Part shown: piece after piece, positions 38,734 through 49,420 of the stretch
Layout of the letters: every line of letters begins with the position of its first letter
Numbering within the stretch: the first letter of the stretch is position 1
Assembly (NCBI GenBank): GCA_963792025.1
Contig: CAWBUS010000006.1
Location: 1-64,000 of the forward strand
DNA from: Ginsengibacter sp963792025
GTDB lineage: Bacteria; Bacteroidota; Bacteroidia; Chitinophagales; Chitinophagaceae
Length of the DNA: 64,000 bases
Reading direction: 5' to 3'
Program-made: the position numbers and the translations under genes
Notes under the pieces: model-generated
Databases searched by the model: none
What the model was told of the DNA's origin: nothing
Seen by the model: the letters and a program-made list of their open reading frames with translations, nothing else

Positions 38734-40206
38734 CTAAATCTCATGTAAAATATTCTGGTCTTTAGCTTCAAGCAAAGAATGCCCCATAAGATATTCATCC
38801 ACTTTCCTGGCACATTCCCTACCCTCCGATATTGCCCAAACAACTAATGACTGTCCCCGGCGCATATCACCGGCTGCAAATATTTTTGAAATATTAGTAT
38901 GATAATTTTTCTCCGAAGCTCTTACATTGCCTCTTTCGTCCAATTCAATTTCAAGCTGTTCGAGTAAGCCTTCATGTTGAGGATGCAAAAATCCCATCGC
39001 CAGCAAAGCGAGTTCACAAGGGATTTCAGTTTCGCTTCCTTCTACTTCTACAAATTTCGCCGGCTTATTATCATCGGTAAACTTCCATTCAAGACTAATA
39101 ATCTTTAATGCTTTGAGATTACCGTTTTCATCGCCCACAAATTCTTTAGTAGCAATTGCCCAATTGCGCTGAACACCTTCTTCGTGTGAACTGGTAGTTT
39201 TCATTAGCATTGGATAGGTCGGCCATGGCATAAAAGAGGTTCGATTGTCGGGAGGCTTGGGCAATAGCTCAAATTGCGTTACTGATAATGCCTTGTGCCG
39301 GTTAGATGTACCAACACAATCACTTCCGGTATCACCGCCACCAATTACCACCACATTTTTATTAGTGGCGAAAATATCTTCGTCTTCTACTTTTACAGAT
39401 GAAACTCTTTTATTTTGCTGTTTTAAAAAGTCCATAGCGAAATAAACTCCTTTTAGTTCTCTTCCTGGAATACCCAAATCCCTTGGGATAGTGGAACCGC
39501 CGGTCAACACAATTGCGTGATATTCCCGAAGAAGGTCATTAATACTGATACCAACTCCCACGTTTGAATTGCAACTAAAAACAATACCCTCTTCCTCCAT
39601 TAATTTAATCCTTCGTTCAACTACCCATTTTTCTAATTTGAAATCGGGTATACCATATCTCAGCAATCCACCAGGCAAATCATCTCTCTCAAAAACGGTG
39701 ATGTTGTGACCTGCATAATTCAGTTGTGCGGCTGCGGCCAGACCTGCTGGGCCAGAGCCCACAACGGCAATTTTTTTGCCTGTTCTTACATTTGGTCTTT
39801 TGGCCTTTACAAACCCATGATCGAATGCAATTTCAATTATATGTTTTTCTATTTCTTCTATAGTAATTGCAGGTTGGTTAATGCCCAATACACATGATGT
39901 TTCGCAGGGCGCCGGGCATATACGCCCTGTAAATTCGGGGAAATTGTTTGTTGATGTAAGAATGTCGTAAGCCTCTTTCCAACTTTTTCTATATACCGCA
40001 TCATTAAATTCAGGAATAACATTGCCTAACGGGCATCCGTGATGACAGAATGGAATTCCGCAATCCATACACCGTGCAGCCTGCTGATTTAATTTTTCAT
40101 CGGCATACCTTTCAACAAATTCATAATAATCATTAACTCTTTCGCCTGGTGGTCGCTTTTGAGGAAGCTCCCTGGTAAATTCTAAAAATCCTGTTGGTTT
40201 TGCCAT
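38734..40206 (-). CDS. gltD: Glutamate synthase (NADPH) small subunit
   Basis: 490 residues. It passes NADPH electrons through FAD and FeS centres to GltB. N-terminal 4Fe-4S Cys clusters: CMDCGIPFCHHGCPLG and CPAPCETSC. FAD site VVGSGPAGLAAAAQL and NADPH site VVIGGGDTGSDCVG. It starts about 60 bp after gltB on the same strand. Confidence 0.96.
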   Translation of the reverse strand: MAKPTGFLEFTRELPQKRPPGERVNDYYEFVERYADEKLNQQAARCMDCGIPFCHHGCPLGNVIPEFNDAVYRKSWKEAYDILTSTNNFPEFTGRICPAPCETSCVLGINQPAITIEEIEKHIIEIAFDHGFVKAKRPNVRTGKKIAVVGSGPAGLAAAAQLNYAGHNITVFERDDLPGGLLRYGIPDFKLEKWVVERRIKLMEEEGIVFSCNSNVGVGISINDLLREYHAIVLTGGSTIPRDLGIPGRELKGVYFAMDFLKQQNKRVSSVKVEDEDIFATNKNVVVIGGGDTGSDCVGTSNRHKALSVTQFELLPKPPDNRTSFMPWPTYPMLMKTTSSHEEGVQRNWAIATKEFVGDENGNLKALKIISLEWKFTDDNKPAKFVEVEGSETEIPCELALLAMGFLHPQHEGLLEQLEIELDERGNVRASEKNYHTNISKIFAAGDMRRGQSLVVWAISEGRECARKVDEYLMGHSLLEAKDQNILHEI

Positions 40207-40267
40207 TCAATCTAACAATTAAATAATTTTAATTTGGGAATTTCTCGTAATAAAAAAGTCTTTTGTG

Positions 40268-43200
40268 CTATTTTACCGGAACCATTTCTTTTCTGTCAAC
40301 CAGTATTTTTTTGTAATCTTTAGGAAAAACTTTTATGAAATTTTTCATTTGATTTTCAAAATCATTCAGAATAAATTTTGCAACGGTGCTATTAGTAAGG
40401 TGGTAATGTTGAGCTATCATGTGACGTAATACTTTTTCGTCCTCACCGTCAACGGGATCCAAATCGACCATTTCTTTATTGCACAATGAATCAAAATTAT
40501 GCTGAACATTATAAACATAAGCTATTCCGCCACTCATGCCTGCCGCAAAATTTCTACCGGTTTCACCCAAAATAACAGCATTGCCCCCAGTCATATACTC
40601 GCACCCGTGATCCCCAACTCCTTCAACTACTACGTTTGCGCCTGAATTACGAACACAAAAACGTTCACCCGCTTTTCCCCGAATATATGCTTCACCGGAC
40701 GTAGCTCCATAAAAGGCAACATTACCAATGATAATATTTTCTTCCGGAACAAAGCCGGCATCCTTTGAAGGATAGATAATCAACTTAGCCCCACTAAGAC
40801 CTTTGCCAAAATAATCGTTTGCGTCTCCCTCTAATTCAAGCGTTACACCCTTTGTATTAAAGGCCGCAAAGCTTTGACCAGCAGTGCCAGAAAATTTGAA
40901 ATGAATGGTATCATCTGGCAACCCCTGTGCTTTATATTTTTTTGAAATTTCATTCGATAAAATCGTTCCTGTTGTTCTATCAGTATTTTGAATATTAAAT
41001 GAATGCTTCACTTTTTGAAGGTGATCAATGGCAGGTTGCGCAAGTCTTAATAGTTTCCAATCAAGCACTTCGGCTAAGCCATGATCTTGTTCTTCCGATT
41101 TGAATAAACCTATAAATTTAGACGCCGGTTCTTTATATAAGATGGGCGACAGATCAAGTTTAGCAAACTTTGGATGTGTTATATTTTCTCTTCTTTCAAG
41201 ATAATCCACCTGGCCCACCATCTCATTAATAGTCCTAAAGCCAAGTTCAGCCATTATCTCTCTTAACTCCTGGGTTAGAAATTTAAACAAATTAACGACA
41301 TGGTCAGCATCGCCCGTGAAACGTTGCCTTAATTCAGGATTTTGAGTCGCAACACCTACCGGGCAGGTATTTAAATGGCATTTTCGCATCATGATACAAC
41401 CTTCAACGACCAAAGCCGCTGTAGCAACACCCCATTCTTCAGCACCCAACAAAGTTGCGATTGCGATGTCGCGACCTGTTTTTAACTGGCCGTCGGTTTG
41501 CACAATTACCCGGCTGCGAAGTTTATTTTTGACTAATGTTTGATGTGTTTCTGCAAGGCCAAGTTCCCATGGTAAACCTGCATGTTTTATAGAACTAAGC
41601 GGTGAAGCTCCAGTGCCACCGTCATGACCAGAAATTAAGATAACATCAGCCTTTGCTTTTGCCACACCGGCAGCAATCGTACCCACACCTGCTTTTGAAA
41701 CCAATTTTACATTTATCCTTGCATTCCTGTTTGCATTCTTAAGATCAAAGATTAGCTGTGCCAGATCTTCGATGGAATAGATATCGTGGTGGGGTGGTGG
41801 AGAAATTAGGCCCACACCTGCCGTTGCATGACGAACCCGTCCAATCCAGTCGTCAACTTTATGACCGGGTAACTGTCCACCTTCTCCCGGCTTGGCCCCT
41901 TGAGCCATTTTAATCTGCAGTTCATCTGCTTCCGTAAGGTATTCACTTGTAACTCCAAACCTGGCTGAGGCAACCTGTTTTATGGCACTACGCATAGAGT
42001 CACCATTAGGCAATTTAACATACCTCACTTCATCTTCTCCACCTTCGCCTGTATTGCTTTTACCGCCAAGGCGATTCATTGCAATGGCTAAAGTCGTATG
42101 GGCTTCCCATGAAATGGAACCGAATGACATAGCGCCAGTTGCAAACCTTTTATAAATGTTTTCCGCAGACTCTACTTCATCTATCGAAATTGAAGGTCTA
42201 ATATTTTTAAATTGAAAAAGACTTCTTAGTGTAGCAGCTTTTTCATTTTGATCGTTTACAAGTTTTGAATATTTCTTAAAGATCGAATAATCATTCATCC
42301 TTGTAGAATACTGTAACAAGTGAATTGTCTGAGGATTAAACAAGTGAAATTCACCTTTGCGTTTCCACTGGTAAGCGCCACCGACTGTAAGTCGTTCAAT
42401 AGGAATATTTTTCCTGCTAAATGAAAAGAAATGTTTTACTAAAGTCTCACTCGCAATTTCATCAAGCCCCATTCCCTCAATGCGTGATGTAGCTCCGGTG
42501 AAATATTTATCTATAACTGACTTATCTATCCCGATGATCTCAAAAATTTGGGCTCCCTGATAGGATTGAAATGTTGAGATACCCATTTTTGAAAAAACCT
42601 TTAATAAACCATCATTTACGGCTTTCACATAATTTTTTTTGAGATCTGTTGAATTGAGATCTGTTATCAACTTTCCTGAAATCTTCATATCGCGAATTGT
42701 CGACAATGCCAGGTACGGATTGATACATGTGGCACCAAAGCCTATAAGGCAGGCGAAGTGGTGTACTTCCCATACGTCCCCAGCCTCAATAACCAAACCT
42801 ACCTGTCCGCGCAAACCTTTCTTGATCAAGTGATGGTGAACGGCCGATGTAGCCAACAGTGAAGGTATAGCAGCATGTTCTGAATCAATTGCTCTATCTG
42901 ATAAAATCAAGACTTCAAATCCATCGGCAACAGCGTCAACCGCATATCGGCAGAGACGTTCGATACCTCTTTGTAGTGAACCCGGTTTACCGTCTGCCAT
43001 AAAATACGTCTGCAATGTTTTTGCCTGGAAAATTCCGGTATCTATGCTTCTTATTTTTTCTAATTCATGATTCGATAATACAGGATGTTTTAATGCAACG
43101 CAATGACATGATAAAGGATCTTCCTCAAGAAGATTTCCATTATTACCAACAAAAGTCGCAAGAGACATCACTAACTTCTCCCTGATTGGATCAATCGGAG

Positions 43201-44779
43201 GATTGGTTACCTGTGCAAAAAGTTGTTTGAAATAACTGCTCAGGTGCTGGGGCTCATTACTTAAAACCGCCAAAGGCACGTCACTGCCCATTGATCCTGT
43301 TGGTTCTTTGCCCGTTAATGCCATCGGCGCAATTAACAAATCGAGATCCTCTGTTGTATAACCAAAAGCTTTTTGATATTGAAAAACCTGCCTATGCTCA
43401 AGGTGCGTGAACATCACACGAGGTTCCGGTAACTCCTCCAGCCGTATCTTATATCTATTCAACCAATCACTGTATGGTTTTTGGGAACAGATTTTTTCTT
43501 TTATTTCATCATCACTAATAATTCTTCCTTCTTCTAAATCAACCACGAACATTTTCCCGGGTTGTAGCCTGCCTTTTTCTTTAATGAGTTTGGGGTCTAT
43601 CGGCAAAACTCCTGTTTCTGATGCCATAATAACCCGGTCATCAGTGGTAATACAATATCTTGAAGGACGGAGTCCATTTCTATCCAGGGTAGCACCAATC
43701 AATCTTCCATCCGTAAATGAAATGGATGCAGGGCCATCCCACGGCTCCATGAAGGAAGCATGAAATTCGTAAAAAGCTTTTTTTACAGGATCCATGTGTT
43801 CATTACCATCCCAGGCTTCCGGAATCAACATCATCATAACGTGTGGAAGAGAACGACCACATAAAGTAAGCAGCTCTATCATATTATCCAGGCTGCCAGA
43901 ATCAGACTGTCCCTGCTCCACTACGGGCAGCAACATTTCCATTTCTCCTTTACTGAAATATCGAGACACAAAACTCTTCTCACTTGTACGAAGCCAGTTT
44001 AGGTTTCCCTGTAAAGTATTGATCTCACCGTTATGTGCGATATATCTGAAAGGTTGAGCCAACTTCCAGGAAGGAAAAGTATTTGTAGCGAAGCGGGAAT
44101 GAATGAGACCAAACGCAGAAACAATTTTTTTGTTACTGAGATCAGGATAATATTGACGCAACTGTAAGCTGGTAAGCTGCCCCTTATAGATAACTGTTTT
44201 GTAAGAAAGAGAAGCAACATAAAATCCAATCGCGTCTTTTCTCACAGTATTATTAATTGTTTGTGCAGCATAATTTCTCAACACAAATAATTTTCTTTCA
44301 AAATCATCAGGATTGTTGATATGATCGGGACAAGCAATGAAAACCTGTTCAATTTCCGGTTCAACTGATAAAGCCGTAAATCCAATACCGTCGGTATTTA
44401 CAGGAACCCGCCGATAACCGAGAATTTCCAGTCCCAGTGTTTCCGCGGAACGGTTGAAGATATCGCGACATTCTTCTCTAAGCCTAATATCTTTTGGAAA
44501 GAATAAAACGCCAACGCCATATTTGCTATAAGTTGGTAAATGAATCCCCAGCTTCAAACATTCATCAAAGAAAAATTCGTGTGGTGTCTGAATCAGGATT
44601 CCTGCTCCGTCGCCTGTATTGGCTTCGCAACCACAAGCTCCACGATGCTCCATATTTTCTAAAATCGTCAAAGCATCAGAAATTATCTGGTGGCTTTTGT
44701 TGCTTTTTATATTGGCAACAAATCCAATTCCACATGAATCATGTTCAAATTCCGGATGGTACAAACCTTTATTGGCCAT
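40268..44779 (-). CDS. gltB: Glutamate synthase large subunit
   Basis: 1503 residues. Glutaminase class II domain begins after a short propeptide: Cys16 in HDSCGIGF is the expected nucleophile. Central and FMN-binding domains follow (SGHDGGTGASPL), with the 3Fe-4S Cys cluster in CHLNTCPVGVATQNP. The C-terminal GXGXG beta-helix holds GATSGEAYIRGKAGERF and MTGGNAVILGETGRNFAAGM. Transfers the glutamine amide to 2-oxoglutarate. With gltD it is the main ammonium-assimilating enzyme pair here, next to two Amt genes. Confidence 0.97.
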   Translation of the reverse strand: MANKGLYHPEFEHDSCGIGFVANIKSNKSHQIISDALTILENMEHRGACGCEANTGDGAGILIQTPHEFFFDECLKLGIHLPTYSKYGVGVLFFPKDIRLREECRDIFNRSAETLGLEILGYRRVPVNTDGIGFTALSVEPEIEQVFIACPDHINNPDDFERKLFVLRNYAAQTINNTVRKDAIGFYVASLSYKTVIYKGQLTSLQLRQYYPDLSNKKIVSAFGLIHSRFATNTFPSWKLAQPFRYIAHNGEINTLQGNLNWLRTSEKSFVSRYFSKGEMEMLLPVVEQGQSDSGSLDNMIELLTLCGRSLPHVMMMLIPEAWDGNEHMDPVKKAFYEFHASFMEPWDGPASISFTDGRLIGATLDRNGLRPSRYCITTDDRVIMASETGVLPIDPKLIKEKGRLQPGKMFVVDLEEGRIISDDEIKEKICSQKPYSDWLNRYKIRLEELPEPRVMFTHLEHRQVFQYQKAFGYTTEDLDLLIAPMALTGKEPTGSMGSDVPLAVLSNEPQHLSSYFKQLFAQVTNPPIDPIREKLVMSLATFVGNNGNLLEEDPLSCHCVALKHPVLSNHELEKIRSIDTGIFQAKTLQTYFMADGKPGSLQRGIERLCRYAVDAVADGFEVLILSDRAIDSEHAAIPSLLATSAVHHHLIKKGLRGQVGLVIEAGDVWEVHHFACLIGFGATCINPYLALSTIRDMKISGKLITDLNSTDLKKNYVKAVNDGLLKVFSKMGISTFQSYQGAQIFEIIGIDKSVIDKYFTGATSRIEGMGLDEIASETLVKHFFSFSRKNIPIERLTVGGAYQWKRKGEFHLFNPQTIHLLQYSTRMNDYSIFKKYSKLVNDQNEKAATLRSLFQFKNIRPSISIDEVESAENIYKRFATGAMSFGSISWEAHTTLAIAMNRLGGKSNTGEGGEDEVRYVKLPNGDSMRSAIKQVASARFGVTSEYLTEADELQIKMAQGAKPGEGGQLPGHKVDDWIGRVRHATAGVGLISPPPHHDIYSIEDLAQLIFDLKNANRNARINVKLVSKAGVGTIAAGVAKAKADVILISGHDGGTGASPLSSIKHAGLPWELGLAETHQTLVKNKLRSRVIVQTDGQLKTGRDIAIATLLGAEEWGVATAALVVEGCIMMRKCHLNTCPVGVATQNPELRQRFTGDADHVVNLFKFLTQELREIMAELGFRTINEMVGQVDYLERRENITHPKFAKLDLSPILYKEPASKFIGLFKSEEQDHGLAEVLDWKLLRLAQPAIDHLQKVKHSFNIQNTDRTTGTILSNEISKKYKAQGLPDDTIHFKFSGTAGQSFAAFNTKGVTLELEGDANDYFGKGLSGAKLIIYPSKDAGFVPEENIIIGNVAFYGATSGEAYIRGKAGERFCVRNSGANVVVEGVGDHGCEYMTGGNAVILGETGRNFAAGMSGGIAYVYNVQHNFDSLCNKEMVDLDPVDGEDEKVLRHMIAQHYHLTNSTVAKFILNDFENQMKNFIKVFPKDYKKILVDRKEMVPVK

Positions 44780-45171
44780 ATTTATATTAAATATTTAAAC
44801 TAAAATTAAACAGCAGTCCTCTAAATGTGATGACGGGCTAATTATTCTGATATCTGAAGCAACTGTAAAGTTGGTTAATTCTAAAAGGAAATTGGAAAAA
44901 ACATTCTCCCCAAATTATTCCTATTCAATCGGAGATGGAAAACAAAAAATGTAACATTTTACAATGGGCAAAAGTAATTATTTATTACGAAACGCAGTGT
45001 GGCAGAAGGATTCTTTAATAAATATCTACAATGTCCAACCGGCAACCGAACATCGTCTTTTTGAGGCGGCATTTATACAAAATTGCGAATAAATTGTAGA
45101 ATACTTTAATGCAGAAATTTGAAATAGAAAAGACCAATTAATTTTCGATTAATACTAATTTATTCCGTGAG
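44780..45171. other. gltB upstream region
   Basis: 392 bp. On the minus strand TACTTTTG (44969-44976) matches the TAnnTTTG -7 box of this phylum, which would give a leader of about 180 nt. TGTAA-CATT-TTACA (44950-44963) is a small dyad next to it. No leader ORF of obvious meaning was found. Confidence 0.35.
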
Positions 45172-45999
45172 TTAATTAATCATTAGTGAGGTCATCGTGA
45201 GTGACCCTGCCATTAATTTATCGTTGAAAATATAGGCTTCCTCATTTCTACCTTGTAACCCCAATGTATATAAAAGTGGATAGTAATGATCAGGCGTGGG
45301 GATTGCCAGTTTCCCGGCGTTTCCAAATTTTTCATAGTTAATTAATGCCACGTGGTCGCGGTTCGCGATGTTCTTTTTGAAGACTTCGTTCATTTCGATA
45401 GCCCAGTCAAAGCCAAACTCCGAATCAATTTTGTCGAATGATACTAACCTGAGATTGTGAACCATATTACCGCTTCCCATTATCAGCACGCCTTTGTTAC
45501 GCAGAGCACTAAGCTCTTTTGCAAGGTCATAATGAAATTGTGCGGCTTTGGTATAATCGATGCTTAATTGCAATACAGGAATTTTGGCATCAGGATACAT
45601 ATTTTTACAACAGTCCACGCTCCGTGATCAAGTCCCCAATCATGCGCTAGTTCAACATCTGCGATTTGATAAGGCGCCGTTTCTTTTGCAAGTTCGGGAT
45701 CGCCGGGTGCAGGATATTGCACATCATATAATTCTTTTGGAAACCCCCCGAAATCATGAATCGTTTCAGGGAAATCCATTGCTGTTATTTTAGTTCCACG
45801 ACTTAACCAATGTGCGGACACAACCAAAATAGCAGTGGGCTCAGGAATTTCTTTTGCCAGTTGCGCCCATTTATTGCTAAACTGGTTGTGTTCAATTCCG
45901 TTCATCGGTGATCCATGACCAATAAATAAAACAGGCATCACTTGATCCTGTTTCCTTAAGATTGGCTGTAAATCCGTTAAATTCTGATAATGTCTTCAT
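45172..45999 (-). CDS. DODA-type (4,5-DOPA) extradiol dioxygenase family protein (two frame breaks)
   Basis: About 275 residues after repair. Metal-site residues are present: His in MPVLFIGHGSPMN, His in VVSAHWLS, His in ELAHDWGLDHGAW and a later His in GSGNMVHNLRLV. The N-terminus MKTLSEFNGFTANLKETGS (from 45999) lies in another frame and joins before MPVLF near 45942 with one extra base. A second break near 45604 (a T5 run, one base short) joins VVKNMYPDAKIPVLQLSID. It is last in a minus-strand set with DoxX and a nitroreductase, a frequent combination linked to quinone or electrophile stress. Confidence 0.82.
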
Positions 46000-46049
46000 C
46001 GTTTTCTAATACTTTAAAAAAGTGACCGAGAATAATGCGAAACCAAAGA

Positions 46050-46499
46050 TCATTTATTCTTAGTAATTGCTGCATCAACACTTGCTTTTCCACCGCCGGC
46101 AATTAGCGGCATAATTACCAGGCCAAATAATAAAATAAAATATTCGTAGCCTTCGCCATGATTAGGTTGCATTCCCCAGTTCATAAAAAAGCCATTACCA
46201 ATATGAACTGCAAATAGAACTCCCAGGAAACTTGCCATAGTAGCAAAGGCAGCTATTCGGGTAAGGAAGCCAAAAATCAATAAAAGTGAACCAAAAAATT
46301 CTATTAAAATTACGAGCAAAGCAATTATCCAGGGAAGATGTATTTGCCCGGTTAGAAATCCCATGGTTCCGTTATATCCATAACCTCCAAACCAACCCAA
46401 CAATTTCTGAGCGCCGTGTGGAAATATCGTGATACCCAATGCGACCCTTGCTACTAATACCTTCCAGTCATTTGAATTAGTCAATAATAATTTTTTCAT
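46050..46499 (-). CDS. DoxX-family membrane protein
   Basis: 149 residues with four TM helices: LVARVALGITIFPHGAQKLLGWFGGYG, LPWIIALLVILIEFFGSLLL, IAAFATMASFLGVLFAVHI and YFILLFGLVIMPLIAGGG. The PHGAQKLLGWFGG and GYEYFILL motifs are standard for DoxX-like proteins. Possibly a quinone-linked membrane component. It lies between the nitroreductase (29 bp away) and the dioxygenase. Confidence 0.88.
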   Translation of the reverse strand: MKKLLLTNSNDWKVLVARVALGITIFPHGAQKLLGWFGGYGYNGTMGFLTGQIHLPWIIALLVILIEFFGSLLLIFGFLTRIAAFATMASFLGVLFAVHIGNGFFMNWGMQPNHGEGYEYFILLFGLVIMPLIAGGGKASVDAAITKNK

Positions 46500-46527
46500 T
46501 TTTTGATTGATTTTATATTTGATTTGA

Positions 46528-47161
46528 TTATACAGATTCTGTAATGAAAAGTTTTTCCTTTTCTCTTCTCACTTTTGGTAGATTTACCAGCCAGTCTTTT
46601 TCATTTTCGCGATAGCCAAGCGGAAGTAACGTAAGACTGCGAAGGCCTTTGTCTTTCAAATTTAATAACTCGTCCAAAGAAACATTATTGAACCCTTCCA
46701 TGGGTGTAGCATCTACTCTTTCTTCAGCAGCTGCGGCTATGCCGGTTGCAAAAGCAATATAAGTTTGCCTTGCTGCCCATTCAAAATTTTCTTCGTCAGG
46801 AGCGTTTAGAAATATTCAAGAGTTTACTTTTTAAACCATCAAGTGATTCCAATGAGACCTTTCTCGTTTTTGCATTAAGCGTGATGAAATCTTCCACACG
46901 TTCTGTTGTTATTTTATCCCACGCTGCAAATACCAACAAATGTGAAGAATCAACAATTTGTTGCTGATTATTGGCAATAGGTAATATTTTCTTTTTTAAT
47001 TCCGGATCGGTAATAACCATCACACTATACGGTTGCAAGCCAATTGATGACGGAGCGAGTCTTATAGCTTCCAATATTTTCTCTACTTTATCTTCGGGTA
47101 CTTTTTTGCCGTTCATTTTTTTTGAGGCATAACGCCATTCAAGTGCATTTAATAATTCCAT
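46528..47161 (-). CDS. NAD(P)H-dependent nitroreductase-family oxidoreductase (one frame break)
   Basis: Starts MELLNALEWRYASKKMNG, with the flavin-site motifs RYASKKM and APSSIGLQPYSVMVI. The frame breaks near 46806 in a T3 run (one extra base). The remaining frame gives NAPDEENFEWAARQTYIAF, GIAAAAEERVDATPMEGFN and LLPLGYRENEKDWL, the usual end of this family. Repaired length 210 residues, normal for NfsB/YfkO-like FMN enzymes. First in the nitroreductase, DoxX, dioxygenase set. Confidence 0.85.
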
Positions 47162-47490
47162 TATTATAAAATTTTTATAATGCAAAGCTAAGTGGGGCTG
47201 ATGCCTCCATCCATTGAGATGAAATAAGAAATTCCATTGATATGGATCAATAAAAAGTATTTCTTTCGTTCAATTGCTACTTTATAATGGAATGGATTTT
47301 CAACTGCTAAAATATTTTTGAAATCATTCAATACAAATTCAACAATAAATATTTATTTAAAAGAAGCTATTGAAATTATGCCTGTCAATACTTTAATGTG
47401 AATTTTCATTTAACTTAATTCGCTTTTTTTGTAATAACATTAGGAAAGAAAATAAGCGTGTTTAAAAATATTTTCAATTTTTAAAATTCT
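47162..47490. other. Divergent intergenic stretch before the sulfur operon
   Basis: AT-rich, no coding ORF seen. It contains the nitroreductase promoter on one side and leads into the cysteine-type operator at 47491 on the other. Confidence 0.4.
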
Positions 47491-47513
47491 ATACCCTACT
47501 TTTGTGGTAGACT
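47491..47513 (+). promoter_or_regulatory. Sulfur-regulon dyad upstream of cysH (ATACCCTAC-N7-GTAGACT)
   Basis: CTAC (47496-47499), 7-nt spacer, GTAG (47507-47510), flanked by ATACC on the left and ACT on the right. The same layout recurs at 50684 and 57379. TACTTTTG (47497-47504) inside it matches a -7 box, so a bound factor would block or touch RNA polymerase. Identity of the regulator is unknown; Rrf2-type (CymR/IscR-like) proteins bind dyads of this size. Confidence 0.7.
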
Positions 47514-47530
47514 ATTAGAATTATTAAAAT

Positions 47531-47596
47531 ATGAAACACTTATCTTTTCTATCACAGATGTGTATGCCAAACTACTCAATGCGGTGTTGTTACTGA
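47531..47596 (+). CDS. Cysteine-containing leader peptide upstream of cysH
   Basis: A 21-codon ORF beginning MKHLSFLSQMCM and ending NYSMRCCY-stop. It starts 18 nt past the dyad and ends 81 nt before the cysH start. Three Cys codons, two of them tandem (TGT TGT) right before the stop, mirror the leader before the TonB receptor, which has the same Met-Arg-Cys-Cys. The expected role is a cysteine-supply sensor: ribosome stalling at Cys codons would change downstream expression. No U-tract terminator follows. Confidence 0.6.
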   Translation: MKHLSFLSQMCMPNYSMRCCY

Positions 47597-47677
47597 TTAA
47601 TAATTCGATGATACAACAACCAATATTTTCAAATATTCCTTTTCTCATAAAAAATATAAACAACCGATTAATATTAA

Positions 47678-48417
47678 ATGTCTCAACAGCTAAAAGATCA
47701 TATATTATCTCTCGCGGAAACAGCAAATGTTGTAAGCATTGATGAATTCCTGTTGACATTATCCAGGCAATTTCCGGGTGCGGTAACCTTTTCCACAAGC
47801 TTTAGCTTATGAAGACCAGGTTATCACTGACAAGATATTTAAGCAATAATCTTCCGATAAAAATTTTCACACTTGGATACTGGCAGATTATTTCCTGAAA
47901 CTTATTCCGTGTGGAGATCTACCAATGAAAAATATAACACTCATATAAAGGCATATTACCCTGATGCTATTTCATTAGAAAGTTTTGTAGAAGAAAAAGG
48001 GCCTAACGCATTTTATGAATCTGTTGAAAACAGGAAAGGCTGTTGTTATATAAGAAAAGTAGCTCCTTTAAAAAGAGCTTTAAGGGTAATTCAATCTGGA
48101 TCACAGGTCTTCGTGCGGAACATTCTGCTGATCGCCATAATATGCCGCAGTTTGAATGGGATGAAAGTAACCATATTATAAAATATCATCCTGTACTTCA
48201 CTGGACAACCGAAGAAGTGAAGCAGTACATTAATGAAAATGATGTTCCTTACAACATTTTACACGATAAAGGTTTTGTAAGTATTGGTTGCGCACCTTGT
48301 ACAAGAGCAATAAGGCTGGGCGAAGATTTTCGTGCCGGACGTTGGTGGTGGGAAGACAATAGCAAAAAAGAATGTGGCTTGCATGTACACCAACAGGTAT
48401 TCATAGATCGAAATTAA
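47678..48417 (+). CDS. cysH: Assimilatory APS/PAPS reductase (four frame breaks)
   Basis: Thioredoxin-dependent reductase making sulfite. Reading across frames gives MSQQLKDHILSLAETANVVS, VTFSTSFSLEDQVITDKIF, NLPIKIFTLDTGRLFPETY, ENRKGCCYIRKVAPLKRAL, KGNSIWITGLRAEHSADR, GFVSIGCAPCTRAI and KKECGLHVH. The Cys-Cys and Cys-x-x-Cys pairs are the 4Fe-4S ligands of the APS-using type, consistent with no CysC kinase in the locus, and the last Cys is catalytic. Breaks lie near 47810, 47844 and 47874 (extra bases) and 48083 (one base short). Repaired length about 245 residues. First structural gene of the sulfate operon. Confidence 0.85.
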
Positions 48418-48425
48418 AAATTAAA

Positions 48426-49335
48426 ATGAGTAAATATCATTTAGATTATTTAGGCGCAATTAGAATCGGAAGCTATTCATATTATGCGTGAAGTGGCGGG
48501 ACAGTTTGAACGTCCTGCATTGTTATTTTCAGGCGGCAAAGATTCCATAACATTAGTTCATCTTGCATTAAAAGCATTTCGTCCTGGCAAATTTCCATTC
48601 CCATTAGTGCATATTGATACGGGCCATAATTTTCCTGAAGCGTTACATTTCAGAGATGAATTGGTAAATACAATCGGTGAAAAATTAATTGTAAGAAAAG
48701 TAGAAGATACTATCAAAGAAAAAAATCTTACTGAACAGAAAGGAAAATTTGCAAGCAGGAATTCGTTGCAAACTTATACCCTGCTTGATATTATTGAAGA
48801 ATTCAAATTTGATGCCTTGATTGGTGGCGCAAGAAGAGATGAAGAAAAAGCAAGAGCGAAAGAAAGAATATTTTCTGTGAGAGATGAATTTGGTCAATGG
48901 GATCCGAAATTGCAAAGACCCGAATTATGGAATACTTATAACGGTAAAATTCATAAAGGAGAAAATGTTCGTGCTTTCCCAATCAGCAACTGGACTGAAC
49001 TTGATATCTGGAATTATATAAAAAGAGAAAAGATTGATTTGCCTTCTATTTATTTTGCTCATGAAAGAGAAGTTATCGAGTATGAGGGACAGTTAGTTTC
49101 TGTTTCAGAATTTATTATTCCCGATGAAACTGATGTTGTGTCAACAAAGAAAGTACGCTATCGCACCGTTGGCGATATGACCTGTACTGCTGCGGTTGAA
49201 TCCAGTGCATCGAACATTGATGACATTATTAAAGAAATTATAGCCACTAAAACAAGCGAACGTGGCGAAACAAGAATAGATGACAAAGTTTCCGAAGCCG
49301 CAATGGAAGACAGGAAGAAGACCGGGTATTTTTAA
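48426..49335 (+). CDS. cysD: Sulfate adenylyltransferase subunit 2 (one frame break)
   Basis: ATP sulfurylase catalytic subunit producing APS. From the ATG at 48426, MSKYHLDYL, the frame slips by one extra base at 48453-48456 and continues QLESEAIHIMREVAGQF. PP-loop SGGKDS (LLFSGGKDSITLVHLALKAF), HIDTGHNFPEALHFRDEL, and the C-terminal RYRTVGDMTCTAAVES are typical. Repaired length 302 residues. Directly after cysH and before cysN. Confidence 0.93.
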
Positions 49336-49420
49336 TGTACGAAGTAGAATGTTAGATGTACGATATTGTAAAGTATAGCCTTATAACAAATGACTATTGA
49401 TAAATGACAAATTAAAAAAC

